64,000 nucleotides of DNA from the NCBI GenBank assembly GCA_934660915.1, contig CAKUIF010000007.1, positions 62,001 through 126,000 on the forward strand. Reading direction: 5' to 3'. Under the pieces are notes generated by a model. The model worked only from the letters and a program-made list of their open reading frames with translations. It did not search any database and had not been told where the DNA came from. The stretch comes from an uncultured Olsenella sp. (GTDB lineage Bacteria > Actinomycetota > Coriobacteriia > Coriobacteriales > Atopobiaceae). Shown here piece by piece: positions 1 through 8,687 of the stretch; position 1 is the first letter of the stretch, and each line of letters begins with the position of its first letter. The translations under genes and the position numbers were made by a program.

Positions 1-1284
1 ACGCTCAATAACTCGAAGATGTCGGTGAAAGGTTTCTCCTCGAACGGCTTTGCCACCGAGACTCCGGCAACGACGCCCTATTCGACCGAGGTTAACGTCA
101 TGAGTGGTTCCGACCTTGAGATCGCGAACAATTATGCGGGATTTACCAACAACTTTCAGGTCACGGTTGATGGCTCCAAGCTCACGGATTCGAACAATCG
201 CGCGCATGGCTCGAATGGTTCTGACTTCATTATTCGCAACGAGTCAGTCGTAAACGTGAGCGGCAATGGCTCGCATGGCATGTCCGCCCGCAACGTTTCA
301 ATCTCCGCTTCTTCTAAGGTCGCCTGCAATGACAACGGTTATTCAGGCCTCTATTTCACGGGGAAGCTCGACATTGACGGAACGTCGTCTTTGACGGTTG
401 ACCGCAATGCGGGAAAGGGCGGTGGCGGCCTCCGGGCGATGGCGTCTACTGCCACGGGTCATGTTGCTTCCGGCGCCGTGGTTGAGGTTTGCGACAATAA
501 GCGCAATGGCCTTGAAAACAAGGGCTCCTTCACGTTCGAGGAGGGTTCTAAACTAACAATCACCGGTAACCATGAGACGGGTAACGGCGGCGGTGTCTTT
601 AACTACGCCTCCGGCATGCTCACGCTTCCCTCCGATGCCATCATTTACAATAACCATGCTGACAAGTCCGGCGACGACATCTGCAGCAAGGGTTTTATCA
701 GTTTTGGCGGAACGGGTGCCGACTGGACGCTGAATGACTGCAACCACACGATTGACGGCTGGTATGTTGACGGGAAGGACTCTCGTTGGTCCGCTCACGA
801 AGAGCCCAAGTTCACGGCACTTGCCCAGCCCGGCAAGTACGAGGGTGAGGTTGCCTTCAAGGCTGCCCACGGCCTCGTGAAAGTCGACTACCAGTACGTC
901 GGCGACAAGCCCGCGAACGCTGTGCTGCCCGATGACGACGAGGGCCTCGAGGTTGGTTCTTCCTACACCGCCCAGACTCAGGACCCCGTCGACGGCTGGA
1001 CCTTCGCTGGCTGGTACACCGACGAAGCCTGCACCACCAAGTGGGTCGACGGCACTGAGCTGCCCGGCTCCATGACGCTCTACGGCAAGTGGACCAAGAA
1101 CCCCGAGGCTCCTGCGACGCCTGCGGAAACCCAGAAGCCCACGACGAACAAGCCCGCAAAGAAGCAGGTAAAGAAGAGCGTCCCGAAGACCGGCGATGAG
1201 ACTTCCTCAGCTTTGCCGTTCGCGCTGTTCGGCGGTGCCGCTGCCGTAATTGGCCTGGGCGTTAAATCGCGCCGCCACGAGTAA
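1..1284 (+). CDS. Sortase-anchored surface protein with beta-helix-like and InlB-type repeats (5' partial)
   Basis: The reading frame is open from base 1, so the start and any signal peptide lie outside the window; the first internal ATG is at 19. Numbering from that ATG, residues 1-280 are rich in Gly, Asn, Ser and Thr with recurring GNGG-type turns, as in parallel beta-helix adhesins. Residues about 288-360 resemble an InlB/Listeria-Bacteroides repeat (TFAGWYTDEACTTKW...LYGKW). A Pro/Lys-rich spacer follows, then VPKTGDE near residue 388, a hydrophobic segment and the basic tail KSRRHE, which is a complete LPXTG-like sorting signal. The protein should be covalently attached to the wall by sortase. 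Its ligand is unknown. A terminator follows directly, and the next gene encodes a similar anchored protein. Confidence 0.85.
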   Translation, partial: TLNNSKMSVKGFSSNGFATETPATTPYSTEVNVMSGSDLEIANNYAGFTNNFQVTVDGSKLTDSNNRAHGSNGSDFIIRNESVVNVSGNGSHGMSARNVSISASSKVACNDNGYSGLYFTGKLDIDGTSSLTVDRNAGKGGGGLRAMASTATGHVASGAVVEVCDNKRNGLENKGSFTFEEGSKLTITGNHETGNGGGVFNYASGMLTLPSDAIIYNNHADKSGDDICSKGFISFGGTGADWTLNDCNHTIDGWYVDGKDSRWSAHEEPKFTALAQPGKYEGEVAFKAAHGLVKVDYQYVGDKPANAVLPDDDEGLEVGSSYTAQTQDPVDGWTFAGWYTDEACTTKWVDGTELPGSMTLYGKWTKNPEAPATPAETQKPTTNKPAKKQVKKSVPKTGDETSSALPFALFGGAAAVIGLGVKSRRHE

Positions 1285-1297
1285 GGCCTAGTATTGT

Positions 1298-1332
1298 GTC
1301 CCGGGGAACCGTTTGGGTCCCCGGGACTTTTT
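1298..1332 (+). terminator. Rho-independent terminator after the first surface-protein gene
   Basis: GTCCCGGGGAACC and GGTCCCCGGGAC form a 12-bp GC-rich stem with one bulged A around a short loop, followed at once by TTTTTG. Confidence 0.85.
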
Positions 1333-1348
1333 GTTTAAGGAGAGGACA

Positions 1349-3030
1349 ATGCGAAAACTCAAGGATGCGCTCAAGCGCGTAGCTGTGATCGGGGCGACGA
1401 TGGCCCTGACGCTCGGAATGGCCGCGCCGGCAACGACGGCGCTCGCCGCGGATCTTGCGGGGGGGGTGATTCGTCGGCCGCGCTAGAGCAGAACCAAAAG
1501 ACGGCGACCGAGCTCGACGAGAACCTGGAGACCAAGGTCACCCTCTCGTTCCCGGGCAAGCGCGAGGCCGAGCCGTCCGACGTTGTGTTCGTGCTTGATA
1601 AGTCCGGCGCCTCCGCGCAGATGGACATCTTCAACCAGGCCAAGGAGTTCCTGAGCCAGATTAGCCAGAAGGCCAAGGATGATGGTCTGGACATCAAGGT
1701 CGGCGTGGTCCTCTTTAACAAGGTCGGCAATGTCCAGCAGCCGCTGACCGATGTGGTTACGGGCTACGACGACATTCTGAGCGCGATGAACTCGACGGTT
1801 CGCTCCGGCACCAATATGCACGCCGGCCTTCTTGCCGCCAAGAGCATCCTTGACGCAGACACTGCTGTTAAGGCGGAGAACAAACACGTTATCCTGATCA
1901 GCGACGGCGCCACCTACCTCTACTGCAAAAACGGCGACTACACCACTCCGTATACCAGGTCCTTCGGCAGCGTCAACGGCGAGAACTCGATGGGTGGTAT
2001 CTGGGAGTCTCAGAGGCGTGAGTACAATACCGACAACGCTTGGAAGAAGTTCTCCGACGGCTCCAACTTCATCTTCTCGCAGGCCATGACCAGCCCTCAG
2101 AAGCTTGCCGAGTACCTTGCCTACTACAAGGACCAGTACCAGAACTCTGACAAGAACTGGGCTCAGTACGACTACGAGTACACCGTTGAAGCGGCCAATA
2201 ACGGGACCACGAACCCCATTCCCCTTGACGTGAATGCGCCGTGCAACTGTGACATCGCCTATATCAGCGCGGACGACACGTTCCAGGCGATGGCAAACGC
2301 GGGCTATGACATGAACGTCTACTTCAAGAACGAGGCTGACTTTGATGGCTCGAACTTCCTGAAGTACCTTGCCAGGATTACCAACAACGGCGAGCTCGAC
2401 AAAGACTTCGCCGAGATCAGGGCTAAGCTCGTGGACAAGATCGCCGCTGGCTCGACTGTTGTGGACGTGATCGGGGCCGACTTCGACTTCGTCAACGAAC
2501 CCGCAAAGATTAGCCTCACTGCCAACGGCGAGAAGCTCGCCCCCGAGAAGATCGACGATGCGACCTATGGCTTCGGCAAGCTTGCGGACGGCTCCTATAG
2601 GTTCACCTTGGGTTACGTCGATGGCGATCAGGAGATGCTCGTGCTCATGCTCAACGAGGCTGCATCCCCGAGTAGGCCGCTTGTCCTCGAGTACAGCGAG
2701 CACTTGGTCAACGTGCCCACTGAGCCCGGTACCCATACGCTAAAAGTCAACGAGAGCGCGTTCCTGAATCCCATCGATGGTTACGGCGTGTCCGGCGAGT
2801 CCTACGAGTTCCCGGTCCCGACGGTTACCTATACGGTTCCCGAGCCCGAGCAGAAGCCCGAGGACACCACGAAGCCGAGCGCGGACAACACCAAGAAGCC
2901 CGCAAAGAAGGCCAAGGGCGGCGTCCCCAAGACTGGTGACGCCACTGCGCCCGCAGCGGCGGTCGGCCTTCTTGTCGCAGGTGTGGCCGCCGGTACCGTC
3001 GGCGTGGCCGTAAGGCGTCGCAACCGCTAG
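1349..3030 (+). CDS. VWA-domain cell-wall-anchored protein, out of frame at a poly-G tract (phase-variable or disrupted)
   Basis: An ATG at 1349 behind an AAGGAGAGG ribosome site opens a Sec signal peptide (MRKLKDALKRVAVIG... ending ATTALAADLA). It then hits eight G (1459-1466) and stops at TAG 1483-1485. Adding one G (or removing two) joins it to the downstream frame, reading DLAGGGDSSAALEQ and on through a von Willebrand A domain. In the downstream frame the MIDAS-like start is VFVLDKSGAS, so the usual third residue Ser of DxSxS appears as Ala. SGTNMHAGL and LISDGAT supply the other metal-site motifs. The C-terminus has a Pro/Lys spacer, VPKTGDAT, a membrane segment and RRRNR. As read here, only the segment from an internal ATG near 1585 is open and it lacks export. 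This could be true phase variation, a mutation or a sequencing error. Confidence 0.8.
1459..1466 (+). repeat. G8 homopolymer in the signal-peptide junction of the VWA protein
   Basis: Eight consecutive G lie between the signal-peptide codons and the mature VWA protein. At G8 the product ends after 45 codons; at G9 the two parts join in frame. Homopolymeric G tracts near the 5' end of surface-protein genes are the classic substrate for slipped-strand phase variation. Whether the length varies in the population cannot be seen here. Confidence 0.75.
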
Positions 3031-3055
3031 TTGAACATCTCCAAATAGCACTACT

Positions 3056-3096
3056 AACCCCGCACTCCGCCACATAGGGGAGTGCGAGGTTTTTTG
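3056..3096 (+). terminator. Terminator after the VWA surface-protein gene
   Basis: AACCCCGCACTCC pairs with GGAGTGCGAGGTT across a short loop, and the 3' arm runs into TTTTTTG. Confidence 0.85.
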
Positions 3097-3105
3097 TAAA
3101 GACAC

Positions 3106-3262
3106 CTGCCAAATCAGCCTGTCTGATTTGGCAGCGTTTTCAGCCTGTCTGATTTGGCAGTCATTTTTGCCTGTCTGGATAGAGGCCACTATCCACAGAG
3201 GCCCACCATCTCAGCCTGTCTGATTTGGCGAGAAGAACGCTCGCCACTTCAGACAGGCTGAT
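3106..3262. repeat. Cluster of CAGCCTGTCTGATTTGG-type palindromic repeats
   Basis: CAGCCTGTCTGATTTGGCAG occurs at 3115-3134 and 3141-3160, and with a small change at 3212-3231. An inverted part (AGACAGGCTG) lies at 3251-3260. The first copy forms a perfect 12-bp hairpin (3106-3117 with 3123-3134) followed by CGTTTT. Related units recur at 6809, 7730, 7815 and 14030. They sit between converging or adjoining transcription units and may act as terminators. Confidence 0.75.
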
Positions 3263-3282
3263 CTTGTGGGCCGGCTGCTTGT

Positions 3283-4053
3283 TTATGCCGAGTGCTTGCG
3301 GACGGCGTCGAACTCGAACGTGTTGAGGAAGCGCTGCGCGCGCTCCGTGGACGGGTGGGCAAAGAAGCGCTCGGGGATGTCCTGCTCCACGATCCCGCCG
3401 CCGTCAAAGAAGAGCACGCGGTCGGCGACGGCGCGCGCGAACTGCATCTCGTGGGTCACGATGAGCATCGTCTTTCCCTCGCGGGCCAGGTCGAGGATGA
3501 CGTCGAGGACCTCGCGCACCATCTCGGGGTCGAGGGCCGCGGTCACCTCGTCGAGCAGCAGGATCTCGGGCTCCATGGCGAGCGCGCGGGCGATGGCCAC
3601 GCGCTGCTTCTGGCCGCCGGAGAGCTGCCGGGGGTAGCTGCCCGCCTTCTCGGTGAGGCCGACACGCTCGAGCAGGGCCCGCGCCTGCGCCTCGGCCGCC
3701 TCCCTCGCAACCCCGCGGGCCTTCATGGGGGCGAGCGTGATGTTGTCGAGCACGGTCATATGCGGAAAGAGGTCGTAGCTCTGGAACACCATGCCGACCT
3801 TTTGTCGCAGCTCAACGAGGTCGCGCTCGCCGCCGTCGACGGACTTTCCGGCTACGGACACCTTGCCGCCCTGGATGGGCTCGAGCGCGTTCAGGCAGCG
3901 CAGGAAGGTCGACTTTCCGCAGCCCGAGGGGCCGATGATCACGATGACCTCTCCGCGCTCGACCTCAAGCGAGACGTCGTCGAGGACAACGTGGTCGCCG
4001 TATGCCTTGTGCAGGTGCTCGACCTGGAGCAGAACGTCCTTCTTGTTGCTCAT
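3283..4053 (-). CDS. Polar amino-acid ABC transporter, ATP-binding subunit
   Basis: This 256-residue protein is the cytoplasmic ATPase of a polar amino-acid importer (GlnQ/HisP family). It shows Walker A GPSGCGKST, the signature LSGGQKQR, Walker B LLLDEVTAALD and the switch His in IVTHEMQFA. I start it at MSNKKDV, which has an AGGGGA ribosome site; the longer open frame upstream would run back over the end of the permease gene. It is the last gene of a three-gene minus-strand operon with two permeases; the binding protein is encoded divergently just upstream of them. The substrate is not resolvable from sequence. Length is normal for the family. Confidence 0.93.
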   Translation of the reverse strand: MSNKKDVLLQVEHLHKAYGDHVVLDDVSLEVERGEVIVIIGPSGCGKSTFLRCLNALEPIQGGKVSVAGKSVDGGERDLVELRQKVGMVFQSYDLFPHMTVLDNITLAPMKARGVAREAAEAQARALLERVGLTEKAGSYPRQLSGGQKQRVAIARALAMEPEILLLDEVTAALDPEMVREVLDVILDLAREGKTMLIVTHEMQFARAVADRVLFFDGGGIVEQDIPERFFAHPSTERAQRFLNTFEFDAVRKHSA

Positions 4054-4063
4054 ATTCGGTCCC

Positions 4064-4738
4064 CTAGTTCCATTTCTTTGACAGGTGATTTGCGAGCAGG
4101 CTGATGGGCCAGCACACGGCGAAGTACAGGAGCATGATGGTGCCGTAGACGCCAAAGACGGCGTTTGGAGAGGTCATGCGGTTTGCCTCGATGATCTGCT
4201 GGCCGACCTTCATCATCTCGATGATGCCGATCATGAGCAGAAGCGACGTGGTCTTGACCATGCGTGTTATGAGGTTGATCGCGGCGGGCACGAGCCGGCG
4301 GACGGCCTGCGGGATGATGACGTAGCGATACGCCTGCGCGCGGGTGAGCCCGAGAGCGGCGACGCTTTCGTACTGGTGGCGCGGGGTGCTCGCAAGGGCG
4401 CCGCGGACGAGGTCGCCCATTTCGCCGGTGCCCCAGAAGGTAAAGACGATGATGGCGGAGAACTCGGCGGTGAGGTTGATGCCGAGCACGCGCGTGGCCC
4501 CGAAGAACACGATGTAAAGAAGGGCGAGCTGCGGCATGATTCGGACAATCTCGAGGTAGAGGCGGCTGACGGCGCGCGCCACCGGGTTCTTCCACATCAT
4601 AAAGATGCCCACGAGCACGCCCAGCACGAGTGAGAGCGCCACGCTGATGCCGCTGATCTGCACGGCGATCCAGAGTCCCTGCAACAGGCGCAGGAGGTTC
4701 GTTCCCTTAAACAGAACGTCAATCCCCAAAGCTTGCAT
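4064..4738 (-). CDS. Polar amino-acid ABC transporter permease (second)
   Basis: This 224-residue inner-membrane permease of the HisM/GlnP type has about five hydrophobic helices. The conserved cytoplasmic EAA-type loop is visible as ALGLTRAQAYRYVIIPQAVRR, which docks on the ATPase. Its start overlaps the end of the upstream permease gene by 20 bp, which implies translational coupling, and its stop is 10 bp before the ATPase start. With the neighbouring permease it would make a heterodimeric channel. Confidence 0.92.
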   Translation of the reverse strand: MQALGIDVLFKGTNLLRLLQGLWIAVQISGISVALSLVLGVLVGIFMMWKNPVARAVSRLYLEIVRIMPQLALLYIVFFGATRVLGINLTAEFSAIIVFTFWGTGEMGDLVRGALASTPRHQYESVAALGLTRAQAYRYVIIPQAVRRLVPAAINLITRMVKTTSLLLMIGIIEMMKVGQQIIEANRMTSPNAVFGVYGTIMLLYFAVCWPISLLANHLSKKWN

Positions 4739-5378
4739 AGCGCAGCCTCCTCTCGATGATGCTGCCGATGATGCTTACGGGCAGGAGGATGGCCAGGTAA
4801 AAGAGGACAAGCATAAGCAGGCACTCGGTCGTTCGGTAGTAGAGGCCCATGAGGTCTTTGGTCACGAACATGAGGTCCATGAGGCTGATGGCCGAGAAAA
4901 CGCTGGTCTCCTTGAGCAGGAAGATCACGTTGGCGACAAAGCTCGGGAAGGCGAGGGTCACTGCCTGCGGGAGGATGACGTATTTGATGGCTTGCAGGTG
5001 GGTGAGGCCGAGTGCGAGGGAGCTCTCGCGCTGGATCGTGTCGACCGACTCGAAGCCCGAGCGGAACGACTCGGCCATGTAAGCACCGCCGTGGAGGGCC
5101 AACCCGAGCGCTCCGCAAAGCTGCGGCGTGATGGAGAAGCCGAAGCGCGGAAGGCCGAAGTAAAAGAAGAACAACTGGATGAGCAGCGGCGTATTGCGAA
5201 AGAGCTCCACGTAGGCGCAGCAAAGCTGCCGGGCTAAGGGTATGCGAAAGTGGATTACGAGCGCCACTGCGAGCCCGATGACGATCGACCCGGCGATTCC
5301 CGCCCAGCCGATGCCCACCGTGAGCAGCGCTGCGTCTTTGTACAGCGGAAGGTACTCCGCCATTGCCTGCAAGTCCAA
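4719..5378 (-). CDS. Polar amino-acid ABC transporter permease (first)
   Basis: This HisQ/GlnP-type permease has five predicted membrane helices and the EAA-like loop ALGLTHLQAIKYVILPQAV. The frame also has an ATG at 5393, but that leaves almost no leader after a TATAGT box at 5407-5412 (minus strand) and has no ribosome site. AGGGGG at about 5386-5391 lies just inside and points to a TTG start at 5378 (MDLQAMAEYLPLYKD). It is the first gene of the minus-strand transport operon and overlaps the second permease. Both starts are possible; the family assignment is firm. Confidence 0.88.
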   Translation of the reverse strand: MDLQAMAEYLPLYKDAALLTVGIGWAGIAGSIVIGLAVALVIHFRIPLARQLCCAYVELFRNTPLLIQLFFFYFGLPRFGFSITPQLCGALGLALHGGAYMAESFRSGFESVDTIQRESSLALGLTHLQAIKYVILPQAVTLAFPSFVANVIFLLKETSVFSAISLMDLMFVTKDLMGLYYRTTECLLMLVLFYLAILLPVSIIGSIIERRLRYASFGD

Positions 5379-5426
5379 AACAAACCCCCTCATTTGCGTG
5401 AGCGCGACTATAAACCTACCTTGCGG

Positions 5427-5780
5427 CTAGGAATTCTGAATTGCGCGCTTCGTAACATGGGTGACAAACGGAAGCTGCGGCACAAAGTCGCGAAAATATA
5501 CGACTTAATATGAGGTTGGGGAGTATCGACCGTAGTTTTCCTCGCAAAGATGCCCGAAAACACCCCTGATACTCGATGAATCCAAATTAAGTCGTTTATT
5601 TTCGCGACTTTGATCGCGCGGCTGGTTATTCGAGCACGTTTTCATTGCTGCGCGAGTGCAACGAAATTTACGATAACTCATTATCTAAAAGCTTGAATTC
5701 CATATCTCCGCAGGTAGACGTACTGTTTTCTGTAAGACACCGTTTCGTAACACGAATTCCTATTGTTTTGCTAGGAATTG
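5427..5780. promoter_or_regulatory. Divergent promoter region with shared TAGGAATT and CGTAACA motifs
   Basis: The permease side carries CTAGGAATTC (5427-5436) and CGTAACA (5451-5457). The binding-protein side carries CGTAACA (5746-5752) and then AATTCCTA (5755-5762) facing TAGGAATT (5772-5779), an 8-bp inverted repeat with a 9-bp spacer. On the permease side the motif covers the expected -35 position. One regulator acting on both transcripts would explain this; no regulator gene lies beside it. Confidence 0.5.
5484..5611. repeat. 128-bp palindromic element with 26-bp terminal arms
   Basis: The left arm starts AAAGTCGCGAAAATATACGA and the right arm ends with its complement, matching over 26 bp with one mismatch (5484-5509 with 5586-5611). 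Inside, GAGTATC (5521-5527) and GATACTC (5568-5574) lie at exactly mirrored positions. No protein is encoded. It could be a miniature inverted-repeat element or a very large regulatory palindrome between the divergent transport promoters. Confidence 0.65.
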
Positions 5781-5857
5781 AGTGCTTTACTCGACCCCGC
5801 CATTGCAAAGCGCCGCGCGCATCGAGCGCCGCGGCCGAACCACAAGGAGAGAACATC

Positions 5858-6760
5858 ATGGCAACCAGCATTTCCCGTAGGCACTTCCTCGCGACCGCGG
5901 CGACCACCGCCGCGCTTCTGGGCTCCATCGCTCTTGGCGGATGCAGCATTAGCGCCACCTCCGACGGCGGCAACTCCGGCTCCGATTCCAGCGCTTCCAG
6001 CCAGTCCGGCTTCCGCTCCCTCGACGACATCAAGAACTCCGGCAAGATCGTCATCGGCGTCTTCTCGGACAAGAGCCCCTTCGGCTACGTCGACGAGAAT
6101 GGCGAGTATCAGGGCTACGACGTCGAGCTCGCGCGCCAGATCGGCACCGACCTGGGCGTCGACGTCGAGCTCGTCTCGACCGAGGCAGCCAACCGCGTCG
6201 AGTACCTCGAGACCAACAAGGTCGACCTCATCCTCGCCAACTTCACCGTGACCGACGAGCGTGCCGAAAAGGTCGACTTTGCCGAGCCGTACATGAACGT
6301 CGCCCTCGGCGTCGTCTCGCACAAGGACAACGTCGTGACCGACCTCTCGCAGGTGGGGGACCGCACCGTCATCGTGATCTCGGGCACCACGGCCGAGACC
6401 TACCTGACCAAGCACAACCCCGACCTCAAGCTTGAGAAGTACGACACCTACGCCGCCGCGAAGACCGCCTTCGAGAACAACAAGGACGCCGTCTGGGCCA
6501 ACGACAACACCGAGGTCATCGCCTTTGCCAAGTCCTCCGGCTCTGACGAGTACGTTGTCGGCATCGACGAGCTGGGCGATAAGGACACCATCGCGCCGGC
6601 CGTCGCCAAGGGCAACTCCGAGCTGCTCGACTGGGTCAACAACGAGCTCTACACTCTCGGCGGCAAGAAGTTCTTCCACGCCGACTACGAGAAGACGCTG
6701 CTGGACACCTACGGCGCCGACTACGAGGACACCCTCGTTCTCGAGCCTGCCGCGAAGTAG
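5858..6760 (+). CDS. Amino-acid ABC transporter substrate-binding lipoprotein
   Basis: The 300-residue protein begins MATSISRRHFLATAATTAA behind AAGGAGAG. It has a twin-arginine-like SRRHFL motif and a lipobox ending LGGC, so it is probably an exported lipoprotein. The mature part has the family 3 solute-binding signature GKIVIGVFSDKSPFGYVDEN followed by YQGYDVELARQIG, typical of glutamate, glutamine or cystine binding proteins. It is divergent from the permease/ATPase operon and almost certainly supplies its substrate. A longer frame back to 5645 exists but would bury the signal peptide. Substrate identity is not determinable by eye. Confidence 0.92.
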   Translation: MATSISRRHFLATAATTAALLGSIALGGCSISATSDGGNSGSDSSASSQSGFRSLDDIKNSGKIVIGVFSDKSPFGYVDENGEYQGYDVELARQIGTDLGVDVELVSTEAANRVEYLETNKVDLILANFTVTDERAEKVDFAEPYMNVALGVVSHKDNVVTDLSQVGDRTVIVISGTTAETYLTKHNPDLKLEKYDTYAAAKTAFENNKDAVWANDNTEVIAFAKSSGSDEYVVGIDELGDKDTIAPAVAKGNSELLDWVNNELYTLGGKKFFHADYEKTLLDTYGADYEDTLVLEPAAK

Positions 6761-6808
6761 CTCTGCCGCGAAGTAGCGCCGCCGCGGTCTTGGGCGTCCT
6801 CCCGTGTC

Positions 6809-6857
6809 CGGCCTTCCTGATTTGGCGAACTCCCTTCTTGCAAAATCAGGCAGGCCG
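6809..6857. repeat. Palindromic TGATTT repeat, probable terminator
   Basis: CGGCCTTCCTGATTT (6809-6823) pairs with AAATCAGGCAGGCCG (6843-6857) with one mismatch. The 19-base loop contains CTTCTTGC. It is the same family as the 3.1-kb and 7.7-kb repeats. Confidence 0.7.
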
Positions 6858-6921
6858 AGACGGCGGGAGGGCGCTCGCCGTGACTAAAATAGGGCCGACG
6901 ACCATTGGCTTGGAGGCCCCC

Positions 6922-7704
6922 ATGATTCGCATCGCCTGCGACGTTCACACGCACACGCTCTTTTCCCGCCACGCGTACTCGACCCTCGAAGAGAACGTCC
7001 GCGCAGCCTCGGCCCAGAATCTCGAGCTTCTGGGCGTGACCGACCACTTCTCGTGCATGCTCTTTGACCAGCAGACTCTCAAGAACTTCCAGTACTTCAT
7101 CAACATGATCGCCTGGCCGAAGGAGTGGATGGGCGTTCGCCTGCTTCATGGCTGCGAGGCGGACATCGTCGACGTCGAGGGGCATCTGTTCGGCTGGGAC
7201 ATTCCGGTGACGGCCAACATCACCGAGGAGCCTCGCCCCGAGACGACTCTGAAAGAGAAGTGCTTCTCGGCCTGCGACTACGCGATCGCGAGCATCCACC
7301 GCGCCGATTTCTGCGATAACGCCACCCGCGCCCAGAACACGCAGATGTACATCAACGCGCTGCAGGACCCCAAGGTCTTGATTCTTGGGCATGTGGGGCG
7401 CTCGGGCGTAGACTTCGAGCTCGATCCGGTGCTCGAGGCGGCTCGCGACCTGGGCAAACTCATCGAGATCAACGAGTCAAGCATTGCCGAGCCGGTAAAG
7501 GCAAAGAAGTCGCTTCATCGCTGCGAGGACGTCGCGCGCCGCTGCGCCGAGCTCGGCTGCATGGTGAGCTTCGGCTCCGACGCGCACATCTCGCCAAAGA
7601 TTGGCGGCTACGCGAAGACCAAGAAGCTCCTCGAGTCCGTCGACTTCCCCGAGGAGCTCGTCGCGTGCGCCAGTGCCGAGCGCTTCCTCTCGCTTCTCCC
7701 GTAA
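6922..7704 (+). CDS. PHP-domain metal-dependent hydrolase (YcdX-like)
   Basis: This 260-residue protein starts MIRIACDVHTHTLFSRHAYS behind GGAGG. HTH near the N-terminus, GVTDH around residue 40, GCEADI, and SIHRADF and GSDAHIS further on are the metal-binding motifs of the PHP phosphoesterase superfamily. The pattern HTHTLFSRHAYSTLEEN is close to the YcdX subgroup of phosphatases. The natural substrate is unknown. The gene stands alone between two copies of the TGATTT palindrome. A longer frame back to 6790 runs through the repeat and is not likely. Confidence 0.85.
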   Translation: MIRIACDVHTHTLFSRHAYSTLEENVRAASAQNLELLGVTDHFSCMLFDQQTLKNFQYFINMIAWPKEWMGVRLLHGCEADIVDVEGHLFGWDIPVTANITEEPRPETTLKEKCFSACDYAIASIHRADFCDNATRAQNTQMYINALQDPKVLILGHVGRSGVDFELDPVLEAARDLGKLIEINESSIAEPVKAKKSLHRCEDVARRCAELGCMVSFGSDAHISPKIGGYAKTKKLLESVDFPEELVACASAERFLSLLP

Positions 7705-7729
7705 CCTCTGACTGATCGCCCTGCCAGTC

Positions 7730-7778
7730 CAGCCGTGCTGATTTGACGAGTGGTCTTCTTGCAAAATCAGCACGGCTG
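7730..7778. repeat. Palindromic TGATTT repeat
   Basis: CAGCCGTGCTGATTT (7730-7744) and AAATCAGCACGGCTG (7764-7778) form a perfect 15-bp stem; the loop again holds CTTCTTGC. It lies between convergent genes and could terminate both. Confidence 0.75.
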
Positions 7779-7814
7779 AGATGACAGGGCGCCCGTTTCA
7801 GCCAGGCAAAAATG

Positions 7815-7837
7815 ACTGCCAAATCAGACAGGCTGAA
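7815..7837. repeat. Single TGATTTGG-family repeat unit
   Basis: CTGCCAAATCAGACAGGCTG is the complement of the unit seen at 3.1 kb. It lies just beyond the stop codon of the exonuclease III gene. Confidence 0.6.
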
Positions 7838-7851
7838 AAAGCAGGTCGGGT

Positions 7852-8616
7852 TTACAGGTCGATTCTCAGCTCGACGGGGCAGTGATCGCTGCCAAAGACG
7901 TCGCCGTGAATGCTCGCGTCAGCCACGCGGTCGGCGACGTCGTCGCTCACCAGGAAGTAGTCGATGCGCCAGCCTGCGTTGTTCTTGCGCGCGTTGAAGC
8001 GGTAGCTCCACCAGCTGTAGGCGCCGGTGACGTCAGGGTGCTGCGCGCGGAACGTGTCGGTGAAACCGGCGTCCAGAAGCGCCCCGAAGCTCGCGCGCTC
8101 CTCGTCCGAAAACCCGGCGTTTCCGCGGTTCGACTTGGGGTTCTTAAGGTCGATCTCCTGGTGCGCAACGTTGAAGTCGCCGCAGGTGACCACCGGTTTT
8201 TGCGCAGCAAGCCCCACGAGGAACTCTCGGTAGGCAGTGTCCCACTCAAGCCGCTCGTCGAGGCGCGCCAGCTCGTTTTTGGCGTTGGGCGTGTACACGT
8301 CCACGAACCAGTATGTTGGGAACTCGAGCGCGCACACGCGCCCCTCGTCGTCGGCGCACGCGCAGCCGATCTGGCGGACGACCTGCAGCGGCTCCTGACG
8401 GCTAAAGACCGCCGTGCCCGAATAACCCTTGCGCGCGGCGTAGCTCCACGTCTGCGTGTACCCGGGGAGGTCGAGCTCGAGCTGGCCCTCCTGCAGCTTC
8501 GTCTCCTGCAGCGCAAAGACGTCGGCGTCGAGCGAGCGGAACACGTCCGTAAAGCTCGGGTCCTTCTTTACAACGGCGCGCAGGCCGTTCACGTTCCACG
8601 AGACGAGCTTGAGCAT
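7852..8616 (-). CDS. xth: Exodeoxyribonuclease III
   Basis: This 254-residue AP endonuclease and 3'-5' exonuclease acts in base-excision repair. It starts MLKLVSWNVNGLRAVVKK. Visible catalytic motifs are WNVNGLRA, LQETKLQ, CGDFNVAHQEIDL, GWRIDYFLVSD and the terminal GSDHCPVEL, in the order and spacing of ExoIII/APE1 enzymes. The start has an AAGGAG site (CCAAGGAGAAGCAC before ATG). It is monocistronic or follows the patatin gene on the same strand with a 71-bp gap. Confidence 0.95.
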   Translation of the reverse strand: MLKLVSWNVNGLRAVVKKDPSFTDVFRSLDADVFALQETKLQEGQLELDLPGYTQTWSYAARKGYSGTAVFSRQEPLQVVRQIGCACADDEGRVCALEFPTYWFVDVYTPNAKNELARLDERLEWDTAYREFLVGLAAQKPVVTCGDFNVAHQEIDLKNPKSNRGNAGFSDEERASFGALLDAGFTDTFRAQHPDVTGAYSWWSYRFNARKNNAGWRIDYFLVSDDVADRVADASIHGDVFGSDHCPVELRIDL

Positions 8617-8687
8617 GTGCTTCTCCTTGGCTGGCTGTTTGACAGCTCGTTTGTACCTGTCCGCAACCGGCCGGTCAAGCCGCGCCG

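Noticed and set aside
3106..3262. Possible CRISPR array from repeated CAGCCTGTCTGATTTGG units
   Set aside because: Spacing is irregular, units are palindromic with both orientations, no unique spacers of constant length and no cas genes occur.
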